Part shown: positions 1 through 6,274 of the stretch, in pieces | Numbering within the stretch: the stretch's first letter is position 1 | Layout of the letters: every line of letters starts with the position of its first letter | Origin: Acidobacteriota bacterium | Lineage (GTDB): Bacteria; Acidobacteriota; UBA6911; RPQK01 | Length of the DNA: 6,982 nucleotides | Assembly: GCA_003819755.1 (NCBI GenBank) | Contig: RPQK01000404.1 | Location: 1 to 6,982 of the forward strand | Reading direction: 5' to 3' | Made by a program: the position numbers and the translations under genes | The notes under the pieces: generated by a model | What the model saw: only the letters and a program-made list of their open reading frames with translations | Database searches by the model: none | Told to the model about the DNA's origin: nothing

Positions 1-238
1 CCCTGCGAGACGCTAGTCGTCCGGGAAATGACCGATGGTACGAACACCAAATAGCTCAGAACGCGAGAATGGGGGCCGAAAATCAGTCCTAAGAGCCTCT
101 TTGACCCGTCAAAATCAGGCAAGTTACTGATAAGACAGGAAATATTCAGGTCCGACCCCGATTTCCCCCCCGATCAATCTGCGGCCGACTACCGCTTCAA
201 GATCCGTGTGTGAACGGGATGTCGGCCGTAAATAGTTA
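1..238. other. No recognised gene
   Basis: I see no gene I can name here. One short frame is open on the + strand from about 55 to a TGA at 211-213 and ends with the residues AADYRFKIRV. It could be the tail of a lost gene, but it matches no family I know and has no convincing start. A TAG at 233-235 closes the frame used by the beta-helix fragment that follows, so that gene does not extend into this stretch unless it changes frame. Confidence 0.35.
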
Positions 239-625
239 TTGCTTAGAGCTTTCCGGTCTGCCTTCCTGGCCAGCGTCCCCTGTGCCTTCCCCACACTGTC
301 GGCGAACTCGGCTTGGATGGGAGGCGGCATCGCGAACCAGGGCTACGGCGACATAAACGTGGTGAACAGCACCCTGGCGGACAATTCCGCTCCAGACGGA
401 GGCGGCGGCATCTTCAACCGAGGGATTCTGAGAATGACGAATGTCACAGTGGTGCGCAACCAGTCCTGGGCAGCCCTCCTCCCCCACCCCGGCGGCGTCG
501 CCAACAAGGGGGGTACCCTGCACTTCACGAATACGATCATCGCCTACTCCGGCGGTGACGGGGATTGTGCTAACTATGAGGGTACGTCGCATGAGGGTAC
601 GATCTCCACGAGCCACAACAACTGA
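239..625 (+). pseudogene. Beta-helix surface protein, first module, N-terminal fragment
   Basis: This is a fragment of a right-handed parallel beta-helix surface protein of the Pmp-like / choice-of-anchor-Q type. Rungs are visible as GGGIANQG, VVNSTLADNSA, GGGGIFNRG, MTNVTVVRNQS and FTNTIIAYSGGDGDC. They match the usual pattern in which GGGI-x-N-x-G alternates with TNSTLSGNSA. Family resemblance starts only at about base 290 (TLSANSA). The preceding residues, from the TTG at 239, resemble neither a rung nor a clear signal peptide, so the true N-terminus appears lost. The frame ends in a TGA at 623-625, directly followed in the same frame by the rest of the module. Such proteins are normally exported and surface-attached. 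This copy is probably non-functional. Confidence 0.6.
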
Positions 626-1585
626 GTGGCAGATGGCTCCTGCCGTCGGGATGGTGACGAATTCCACGACGCCGATCCGCTGCTCGGTGCGCTGCTGTAT
701 AACGGCGGCCCCACTGCTACGGTAGCGCTGCTCCCTGGCTCAGGAGCGATTGACGCGGGCAGTCCTGCTCACTGCGCCGCGGTGGGCAACAAAGACCAGC
801 GCGGCGCGACGCGCCCACAGGGTGCGGTGTGCGACATCGGCGCGTATGAGGTGGACAGAACGCCGCCGATGGTAAACGACTTCGTCAGTGCCGCGTCTTC
901 GAACAGCCTCGACATTCCCATCACGACCTTCACTGCCACGGACAACGTCGCCGTTAACAGTTACCTGATCACCACTACTTCCACGCCGACGGCGCCAGGC
1001 GCCCCGGGTTGGGTTAGAACGGCTCCCACGACCTTTACGCTCGCTTCTTACGGCAGACAGATCCTGTATCCCTGGGCAAAGGATTATGACAACAACGTCT
1101 CGGCGGCCTTTCCTTTTCCGAGCCTGGTGACAGCGTGTTCTGGCGTCACTCTGGTGACGAACACCCTCGACAGCGGCCCAGGTTCCCTGCGCCAGGCGAT
1201 TGCGGATCCGTGTTCGGGGAACACCATCTATTTCGATTCGGGCATGTCCGGCATGACCATCGCCCTCTCGTCACAGCTGGTCCTCAGTAAAAACGTGACG
1301 ATCGACGGGTCGTCGCTCACGAGGCAAGTGAGCATCAGCGGCGAGAACGCTGCACGGGTGTTCCATGTCAATCCGGGTGTGACCGCGGCGCTGAAATGGC
1401 TGTGGATCGTTTCAGGCCATACCGGTACCGAAGCAGGGGGCGGCCTCTATAATGACGGCACGCTGACCGTGACAAACTGCTTTCTTGTACGGTCACTCCG
1501 CCAGTTGGGGGGGCGTGATCCTGAACCACTGGGGGACGCTCACGGTGACGAACAGCACCCTGGCGGGGAATTCCGCAACCGTTGA
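626..1585 (+). pseudogene. Beta-helix surface protein, middle fragment with Ig-like and CSLREA-like parts
   Basis: This continues the previous fragment in the same frame after the TGA. Residues 1-75 finish the first module: DPLLGALLYNGGPTATVALL, then AIDAG, then DQRG, then CDIGAYE, the standard closing signature of choice-of-anchor-Q proteins. Residues 78-160 (DRTPPMVNDF to AKDYDNNVSA) look like a bacterial Ig-like domain of the 'TPP...FTATDN...YPWAKD' kind. Residues 175-245 (TLVTNTLDSGPGSLRQAI, then TIYF, then VTIDG) resemble the CSLREA-like lead-in to a second beta-helix. Beta-helix rungs resume at GGGLYNDGTLTVTNC (about residue 285, base 1481). After that the frame turns to nonsense, while the adjacent frame from 1485 carries the homology on, so the tail from 1486 to 1585 is out-of-frame. 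There is no independent start codon of merit at 626 (GTG inside a conserved module). Confidence 0.65.
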
Positions 1586-2315
1586 CGGCGGCGCCATCCG
1601 CAGCGACTACGGCACCCTCGTGCTCGCGAACAGCACGCTGTCGGGGAACCATGCCTCCGGCAACGGCGGCGGCCGGTCTTTCGTCGGTGGCGCGCCAACA
1701 GGGACCAACTGCACGCTGTCGGGGAATTGGGCCTCCGCCGGCGGCGGCATCCACAATTACGAAGGTACGCTGAACTTCGCCAACACGATCGTCGCCAACT
1801 CCACCAGCGGCGGGGATTGCAGCGGCAGTGCGAGCGGCTTGATCGGCACCAACCGCAACAACCTGGTGAGAGATGGCTCCTGCTCGTTGGGGGGCGTCAA
1901 CTTCAGGAGCGGCAACCCGCAGCTGGGTGCTCTGGCTTTTAACGGCGGCCCTACGCAGACGATGGCGCTGCTAGGCGGCTCCCCCGCTATCGACGCCGGC
2001 GATGACGCCACCGGCGCAGCCTCTCCGGTCAGTGGCAGAGACCAGCGCGGCGTGGCGCGTCAGGGCGCACACTGCGACATTGGCGCGTATGAGTATGTTG
2101 ACTATAGCGCGAGTGCAGACACGATCAAAAGGAGTGCAATCACCAGGGGAGACGCGACCGCGTGGGCCGCCAACTGCGTGCAGGAGCATTTCCGCTTCAT
2201 TCGAGGCCTCCGGTATGTGAGGGCAGCCTGCTCACTACCTGTCCTTCGCAGGGCATACTACTCCCGGGGAAAGGTCGAGTCAAAAGTGCAAGTCGCGTCC
2301 CTAATCCGTGAATAA
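1485..2315 (+). pseudogene. Beta-helix surface protein, second module, C-terminal fragment
   Basis: This is the second beta-helix module, in a new reading frame. Rungs are WGTLTVTNSTLAGNSATVDGG, YGTLVLANSTLSGNHASGNG, TNCTLSGNWASAGGGIHN and GTLNFANTIVANSTSGGDC. They are followed by the closing block NPQLGALAFNGGPTQTMALL, SPAIDAG, DQRG and CDIGAYEY. It is a paralogous repeat of the first module. Recognisable homology stops at about residue 205 (base 2098). The remaining ~70 residues, to the TAA at 2313-2315, are not low-complexity, hydrophobic or anchor-like, and they run into the left arm of the large palindrome. The expected C-terminal anchor or sorting signal (for example IPTL-CTERM) is absent. 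The ORF start at 1485 is a TTG inside a rung, not a real start. Confidence 0.65.
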
Positions 2316-2501
2316 GGAGAGCGCAGGGCTCTGGCAATGATCACAGAGCCGCGCACGGAGCAAGCTTGCGAGCGAAGTAAGCGGACCACCCAACGCACCT
2401 TGAAGGCTCGAGCGGTGGTCCGCTTACTTCGCTCGCAAGCTCGCTCCGTGCGCGGCTCTGTGATCATTGCCGCGACGATAGCCTCACGGATTAGGGTCGC
2501 G
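2294..2501. repeat. Large near-perfect palindrome, 208 bp
   Basis: The inner arms are 2333-2390 and 2414-2471: 58 bp each, complementary except for one A/C mismatch (2362 against 2442), around a 23-bp centre. After an unequal unpaired stretch (2312-2332 against 2472-2483), pairing resumes in outer arms of 18 bp (2294-2311 and 2484-2501, one mismatch). As RNA or single-stranded DNA this would fold into a very long hairpin. I find no flanking target-site duplication and no transposase. It lies exactly between two convergent coding fragments, so it could serve as a bidirectional terminator. It could also be a MITE-like element or a copy of a family of dispersed repeats. Confidence 0.85.
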
Positions 2502-2623
2502 GCACGGCCGTCTCGGCCGCGCCAAGATCGGCCTAGGGCGCCGTATGCCGCGGGTGACGGCTCTTCAAGTACGGAAGGGCCGGATAAAACGCCGGCGTCC
2601 CCCTGCCGCCGCACTTCACTCTC
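2316..2623. other. Non-coding stretch holding palindrome and small hairpin
   Basis: No gene is credible here. Both strands show open frames starting at the palindrome (MITEPRTE in each direction), but these are the same arm read twice. To the right of the palindrome, 2501-2523 forms a second GC-rich hairpin: GGC-A-CGGCCG, loop TCT, CGGCCG-C-GCC, with a single A/C mismatch. It could help terminate transcription of the minus-strand fragment that stops at 2624. There is no T-run next to it. Confidence 0.5.
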
Positions 2624-3065
2624 TTAAGCTCTGGCACCGTGGGACCTGTTCATGACGTAGAGCCCGGCGCCGATAAGCGCGGCGAGCAGGAGGAGCATGC
2701 CCCATTGTGAGAGGGTGGGTATGCCGCTCGAGTCCCAGATCGCAAAAACATCGGGGTCGGCCGGCAGCGTGAACGTCTCATCCGCGGTCGTCACCGTGAT
2801 GGTGACGGGGCCGGGTGGGAGGTTCGGACTCGATCCGGAGCGGATAGCGGGCGTGATCGTCATCCACATGCAGCAGCAATCCGCCCGCGCGCGTTTCGAG
2901 CCAGGCGGGCAGCTTTCGATTGGAGGCGTCCACGACCGTCAATCCCGTGTACCGAAGTGCGGTTTCTCCCTGCTCTGAACACAGCTCCAGAGCAGTCCGG
3001 CCGGCGTCGATCCGAGGGGTCAGGTCACCCCACAGTCTCAACTCGAGGGTCAGCGGACCCGAAGC
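2624..3065 (-). pseudogene. Surface protein remnant: N-terminal domain joined to IPTL-CTERM tail
   Basis: There are two pieces in different frames. The upstream piece (about 3065 to 2838) reads GPLTLELRLWGDLTPRID, then ALRYTGLTVVDASNRKLPAW, then LLLHVDDDHARYPLRIE. It resembles the domain that precedes the propeller in large FG-GAP/SBBP-type surface proteins, which typically ends in YPLTIDP. The downstream piece (about 2830 to 2624) reads PPGPVTITVTTADETFTLP, then IPTLSQWG at 2722-2699, a hydrophobic segment (MLLLLAALIGAGLYVM) and a short basic tail (NRSHGARA). This is an IPTL-CTERM sorting signal; in known systems these are processed by exosortase H. The pieces meet out of frame near 2822-2838, right where the propeller or repeat body should begin, so an internal deletion removed the body. 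No start codon or RBS is convincing; the frame is open back to a stop at 3150-3152. Confidence 0.6.
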
Positions 3066-3248
3066 GTCAGCCGCCTCGCCTCTTCCCGGTCCTTCCGGCT
3101 CGCAGCGTTTTTCAGCGGAGCGACCAGGCCGTTGCCGGTTTGCAGACGATTACACGTTTCACGTCTTCAAGAGCCCTGTTTTGGATTGTCTCGGGCAGGC
3201 ACAATCGCATTGGGTGAATCCGAGAGAGGATTGCTGCCCTTCTGGCCT

Positions 3249-3523
3249 ATGCTGCAACTAAACGATTTGGTGTCCTTCGAGGGACGGACAGTGGAGGAGA
3301 TCAGGCAATCCTTCCGAGAGGCTGTAGATGATTACGTTGAGCTGTGTGAAAAACAGGGTAAGCCCACCCACAAGTCATACAAAGGAAGCTTCAATGTGCG
3401 CATTTCTCCGGAGCTTCACAGACTTGCCGCTCAGAAGGCCATCAAAAAGGTCACTCTCTAAACCAGCTCGTTCAGGAGGCCATCGAGAAAGAAGTCTCGG
3501 AAAGTGCCGGCGGAAGAAAGTAG
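3249..3523 (+). pseudogene. hicB antitoxin remnant (second copy)
   Basis: From the ATG at 3249, residues NDLVSFEGRTVEEIRQSFRE and onward through AVDDYVELCEKQGKPTHKSY and FNVRISPELHRLAAQKAIKK match the middle and C-terminal halves of the HicB antitoxin: the end of the RNase-H-like fold plus the DNA-binding RHH-type tail. The same protein occurs intact at the right end of the window. The frame breaks at about 3450 in an A/G-rich run (AAAAAGGTCAC); restoring one G gives HSLNQLVQEAIEKEV and then a TAG at 3521-3523. The normal first ~30 residues are missing in this frame. A weak, shifted resemblance just upstream (PREDCCPSG at about 3219-3245 against SEEDGVFCG) suggests they decayed there rather than being cleanly deleted. 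No hicA precedes this copy. It overlaps the end of the minus-strand tail-fibre-like frame. Confidence 0.75.
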
Positions 3524-3574
3524 AGCCAGGCTGTTTACCACGATACGCGCTTTGCCAGCAGGGAAATGGGAGGG

Positions 3575-3619
3575 CAGAGCTTCAAATTCAACTTCCGGAA
3601 ATTGAATCTTGAAGCTCTG
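3575..3619. repeat. Long hairpin, 17/18-bp arms
   Basis: Left arm 3575-3591 (CAGAGCTTCAAATTCAA) and right arm 3602-3619 are complementary along their whole length apart from one bulged base in the right arm. The 10-nt centre contains TTCCGGAA. It sits just downstream of the hicB remnant and inside the unnatural C-terminal extension of the minus-strand tail-fibre frame. It could be a former intrinsic terminator between convergent genes, but it lacks a clear T-run, or it could be a small inserted repeat. Confidence 0.7.
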
Positions 3620-4372
3620 ACCCCCTTCACCCACAATCTTCTCCAGCAGCTTCATCTGGAACTCCCCCAGGTTGACGCCGTTGTCCTGAATCTCGCTCGC
3701 TTTCGCCACATTCGGCAGGTGCCTTTTTGTCCTCACGTACTGATCCAACTCGGCGAGCGGCATCAGCCGGTAGTCAGGCTCGAAAACGTAGTCAGGAACG
3801 GGAGTAGCTGGCGCGCCATAGAGGATTGTTCCTCGCACCCGCAGGTTGCCTGCTACGTCCAGGCGTTGTGTCGGCGCACTGATCCCAATCCCCACATTTC
3901 CCGTATTCGAGATCACCATCCGCTCGGTCAGCAGGTCGCGGTCGACGAATGAAGATCGGCCATTTTGGCAGGGGTCGTGGCCTATGAAGACCAATGCGCC
4001 ATATTCGAGCATTGTTCCACTTACCCCGCCCCGAAACTGCACCTTCCCAAGGAAGTCGCCCGGTTGCATGTTGAGAGGAGCGGTATTGGTTCCCCGTGCC
4101 CTCTCAAAGAGAAAGGCTGGGCCGAAGCCGGGGCCGGTCGAGTTATACCGGCGGAACTTCCCGATCGCCTGGCTGCCCTCCACCACCAACTGGCGGTCGG
4201 GAGCCGTGGTGCCGATGCCGACGTTAGTCTCCGCCGTGGCGTAATTGAATCCCTGCACCCCGCCCAGCACCAGGCTGTTCGACCGGCTGACATAAGCGCG
4301 GAACCCGATGGCCGTGGCATTGGTGACCGGGTTTGTACCGGGGCTCGGCCCGGGACTCAGATCCGCAGATGC

Positions 4373-4591
4373 GCCAACAAATGTGTTGTTGGCTTCTACG
4401 GTATTCGCCTTCCCGGATGAATGACCGAAAAAGGAGTTTGAGTCGCCGGTTGTGTTGTTCCTGCCGGTGTCCTGGCCAAAGAACGAGTTGTGGCTGCCAT
4501 CGGTGGTGGAACCGCCGGCGAACTTGCCGAAGAAGGAGTTGTCCGTGCCTGTGGTATTCAGGGATCCCGCACCGAGACCGAAGAAACTGTT
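4373..4591 (-). repeat. Tandem 51-bp repeats encoding NSFFG motif
   Basis: Four complete 17-residue units lie end to end on the minus strand: 4591-4541, 4540-4490, 4489-4439 and 4438-4388. A degenerate fifth start follows (NTFVG, 4387-4373). Each unit begins NSFFG and continues with a G-rich, N/T-rich stretch such as KFAGGSTTDGSH or QDTGRNNTTGDS. The period is exactly 51 bp throughout. Repeats of this kind form beta-roll-like heads in trimeric adhesins and fibre proteins. The exact spacing survives although the gene around it is broken. Confidence 0.8.
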
Positions 4592-5124
4592 GTTCGTCGA
4601 TTCGGTAAAAAGCGGCTGGACGCCGCCGAATCAATGTAACCGGCTACCGTGAGAGTGGAAGTCGGCTTGGCTGTATTGACTCCCACGCGGCCTTCTCCGT
4701 CCACCAACCACCGCGACTTGCCCGTTGTCTCGTCAAAGAGCCCGAGTGAGCCATCCCCGCCTTCCTTGCTCCGTAGCCGGTACTCCCGCCCGCCAGCCCC
4801 GGTATCCTCGATTGCCAGCGCGGGAGCCGTTCCCTTAAGGTGCAGCTGTGCTCCCAGCACCGAAGTGCCTAGACCGACCCGGCCCTGATGATCGACGTAA
4901 ACGCTATTGCGCGGGGCGTTCTGCTCGACCACGATCGGTTGGTCCTCGCCGGTCCCTTCGGCGACCACTTCATGAAGGACCGTCCAGTGCGGCCAATGAT
5001 CGGGATCGGGTCCGGCTGGTACTCGGACGCGCAGCGTGTCGCCTGTCAGCCGGCAGGGTGCGAAGATCTGTGGGTCCGACTGCGCGGCGGCCCGCCCCTC
5101 GGGCAGGCACCGCGAGTTGGACGT
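4558..5124 (-). pseudogene. Tail-fibre-like surface protein, N-terminal fragment
   Basis: This is the upstream part of the same minus-strand gene in another frame. The frame is open from just after a stop at 5125-5127. It reads AAAQSDPQIFAPCRLTGDTL, HWPHWTVLHEVVAEG, SVYVDHQGRVGLGTSV, APALAIEDTGAGG, SLGLFDETTGKSRWLVDGEG, RVGVNTAKPTSTLTVAGYID. The repeated 'G.VG.GT..P...L.V.G' units are the same type as in the downstream part. After AGYIDS the frame turns to nonsense and stops at 4558. The neighbouring frame continues sensibly with GGVQPLF, so one base appears to be missing at about 4628-4632. The true N-terminus and signal peptide are lost at the junction with the beta-barrel fragment. The GTG at 4968 is internal and not a likely start. 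Confidence 0.6.
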
Positions 5125-5269
5125 TCACGCGGTGTTCGTCGTCGGCCTCTCGGGTTTCATCGGCGATCGTTGGGTCGTGCGTGGGGGCTGGCAGTCGCAC
5201 AGGTTCGGCAACGACGAAAACATGACGCAACAGGTGTTCGTCGGCGTCGGGCGCCTGTTCGGGCGGTAA
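5111..5269 (+). pseudogene. Outer-membrane beta-barrel protein, C-terminal fragment
   Basis: The frame reads RELDVHAVFVVGLSGFIGDR, then WVVRGGWQSHRFGNDEN, then MTQQVFVGVGRLFGR and a TAA at 5267-5269. Alternating polar and hydrophobic stretches (VHAVFVVGLSGF, DRWVVRGGWQSHRF, QQVFVGVGRLF) and a near-terminal aromatic residue are typical of the last strands of an outer-membrane beta-barrel, as in OmpA-like or opacity-type proteins. The opposite strand carries the tail-fibre-like gene up to the same point, so the two fragments meet at about 5111-5127. Only the last ~52 residues are present; no start or signal peptide exists. Family assignment rests on strand pattern, not on a diagnostic motif. 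Confidence 0.45.
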
Positions 5270-5280
5270 GCGTGACCTGA

Positions 5281-5433
5281 GCATTACCGGCTCATCTTCC
5301 AGCCTTGATCACCCTCTCCACCAGCGTTATCTTGACCTCTGAATCGATTCAGGTTCTTCGCGCCGACGGCAGCGTGTTGGTCGAGAAGCAGGAGCTTTTC
5401 AGCGCTGTGCGGTCTCAAGCTCCGTTTCGTTGA
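5281..5433 (+). CDS. Short unrecognised reading frame, possibly a gene tail
   Basis: An open frame follows a stop at 5278-5280 and ends in a TGA at 5431-5433. It contains LITLSTSVILTSESIQVLRA and DGSVLVEKQELFSAVRSQAP. The composition is protein-like, but I do not recognise a family and there is no ATG start. It may be the C-terminus of another lost gene, in keeping with the debris to its left. It ends within the hairpin that precedes vapB. Confidence 0.2.
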   Translation, partial: ALPAHLPALITLSTSVILTSESIQVLRADGSVLVEKQELFSAVRSQAPFR

Positions 5434-5439
5434 ACGGAG
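5420..5439. promoter_or_regulatory. Inverted repeat upstream of vapBC
   Basis: A perfect 7-bp inverted repeat, CTCCGTT - 6 nt - AACGGAG. It lies 48 bp before the vapB start and has no T-run after it. It could act as a weak terminator for whatever lay upstream or as an operator for the VapB-VapC complex, which normally represses its own promoter. I could not place a convincing -35/-10 pair between it and vapB. Confidence 0.35.
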
Positions 5440-5487
5440 GAACAAGGTTATGTTACCGTATAGATGCGTGCATAGCTGTGGTGAATC

Positions 5488-5742
5488 ATGCCTTTAAACA
5501 TTAGAAACTCCGAGACTGAGCGGCTCGCGGAGGCGGTGGCCAACATCACGGGCGAAACGAAGACGCAGGCCGTTACGCAGGCACTGCGTGAGCGTCTTAC
5601 CCGCCTGCGTCGGGAGCGCTCCAAACGCAGTCTGGCAGACGAGTTGGACGAAATCGCCAAACAGTGTGCCCGGCTGCCGGTTCGGGATTCCCGGCCGGCC
5701 GACGAGATCCTGGGGTACGATGAACAGGGGCTGCCACGCTGA
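5488..5742 (+). CDS. vapB: VapB-family antitoxin
   Basis: An 84-residue antitoxin of the PSK-type (Rv0623-like) VapB family, which binds and blocks the cognate PIN-domain RNase and represses its own operon. Residues 1-45 (MPLNIRNSETERLAEAVANI, then TGETKTQAVTQALRERL, then a basic run to about 47) form the short DNA-binding N-terminal half, with the family's 'LNIK....ERLARELA..TGE..T.AV..AL..RL' pattern. Residues 48-84, including SLADELDEIAKQCARLPV, then DSRPADEILGYDEQGLPR, form the C-terminal toxin-binding tail; 'EILGYDE.GLP' is the classic ending. Length is normal for the family. The ATG at 5488 is supported by this alignment, although its upstream GGTGA is very close for a ribosome binding site. 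The stop overlaps the vapC start by one base (TGATG), so the pair is co-translated. Confidence 0.92.
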   Translation: MPLNIRNSETERLAEAVANITGETKTQAVTQALRERLTRLRRERSKRSLADELDEIAKQCARLPVRDSRPADEILGYDEQGLPR

Positions 5743-6131
5743 TGGTCATCGATACGTCCGCTTTGCTGGCAATACTCCTGGATGAGAACGAGCGTCGTGT
5801 TTTTAACGAGGCTATCGAAGCAGCCGAGTCGCGGTTCATGTCCGCCGCCTCGTTTGTGGAGGTGTCGATCGTCATCGAGTCGCGGTTTGGCGCCGAGGGT
5901 GTTCAAACTCTCGACCTGTTTTTGGATCGCGCAGGCATCGAACTTGCTGTCGTGGACGCGGAGCAAGCCAAGATTGCCCGGCGTGCCTTTAGTCGCTTCG
6001 GCAAAGGACGCCATTCAGCCGGGCTAAACTTCGGGGACTGTTTTCCCTATGCCCTCGCCATGGTCCGAGGTGAACCGCTCCTTTTCAAAGGGGACGACTT
6101 CGCTCAGACCGACGTGCGACGGGTGGCATAG
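5742..6131 (+). CDS. vapC: VapC-family PIN-domain ribonuclease toxin
   Basis: A 129-residue PIN-domain toxin. VapC enzymes are Mg2+-dependent ribonucleases that cut tRNA or rRNA and stop translation until VapB binds them. The acidic active-site set is present: D4 in MVIDTSALLAIL, E40 in SFVEVSIVI, D99 in GLNFGDCFPYALA, and D118/D119 in LLFKGDDFAQTDV. The blocks 'HSAGLNFGDCFPYALA' and 'GEPLLFKGDDFAQTD' are characteristic of the Rv0624-like subgroup. No frameshift or stop interrupts the gene. An AGGGG at 5726-5730 and the one-base overlap with vapB suggest translational coupling. RNA target cannot be told from sequence. Confidence 0.93.
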   Translation: MVIDTSALLAILLDENERRVFNEAIEAAESRFMSAASFVEVSIVIESRFGAEGVQTLDLFLDRAGIELAVVDAEQAKIARRAFSRFGKGRHSAGLNFGDCFPYALAMVRGEPLLFKGDDFAQTDVRRVA

Positions 6132-6153
6132 TTTCCGCTATTCATGGGGCACC

Positions 6154-6178
6154 GCTATGCCGAAAGGGCGGCCATAGC
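6154..6178 (+). terminator. Possible hairpin terminator after vapC
   Basis: GCTATGCCG (6154-6162) pairs with CGGCCATAGC (6169-6178), with one bulged base and the loop AAAGGG. It begins 22 bp after the vapC stop, a normal place for a terminator. No T-run follows, so it is not a textbook intrinsic terminator. Confidence 0.4.
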
Positions 6179-6274
6179 CCTGTCTGCAGCATTGTCGACA
6201 CAATCATCGGGAAGTAGCCCCAAATCATCGCAATAAGAATGGTATCAAACTATTGAGGAGCAATGGTTTGGAAA

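Larger units (their letters stand above)
3458..4633 (-). pseudogene. Tail-fibre-like surface protein, C-terminal fragment
   Basis: Read without a stop from the frameshift near 4628 to a TAG at 3458. It begins GGVQPLFTEST, then four 17-residue NSFFG repeats, then VTNATAIGFRAYVSRSNSLV, TNVGIGTTAPDRQLVVEG and GNVGIGISAPTQRLDVAGNL. It continues VPDYVFEPDYRLMPLAELDQ and HLPNVAKASEIQDNGVNLGE. This order (head-like repeats, NVGIG..P...L.V.G units, then a 'PDYVF...LPS..E....L.HLP...' module) is that of tail-fibre-like or peptidase-S74-associated proteins found in bacterial surface genes. Those normally continue from MKLLEKI into a coiled coil such as EELTLY. Here the sequence after LLEKI (about 3640) is unrelated, spans a strong hairpin, and finishes antisense to the hicB remnant. 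The C-terminus therefore looks replaced. Confidence 0.65.

Noticed and set aside
239..312. Signal peptide from the TTG start (LLRAFRSAFLASVPCAF)
   Set aside because: It looks vaguely like a signal peptide, but it joins the middle of a beta-helix rung. Loss of the true N-terminus is the simpler reading.
623..625. Selenocysteine or other programmed recoding at the TGA
   Set aside because: Only one such codon, no hairpin seen just after it, and the paralogous module has an ordinary Leu codon there.
2294..2501. Integron attC site or superintegron cassette array
   Set aside because: The palindrome is far more perfect than attC sites, and I see no GTTRRRY / RYYYAAC core pair at its ends and no neighbouring cassette pattern.
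2258..2627. Protein genes on both strands starting MITEPRTE
   Set aside because: The two frames start in opposite arms of the same palindrome and share sequence for that reason alone. No family match and no ribosome site.
5461..5476. vapBC operator ATGC-GT-GCAT
   Set aside because: Only four base pairs of symmetry, expected by chance in this length.
5450..5497. 15-residue leader peptide before vapB (ATG at 5450 after GGAGG)
   Set aside because: The ribosome-site spacing looks acceptable, but the peptide is short and has no stop-codon arrangement or motif to support a regulatory leader.
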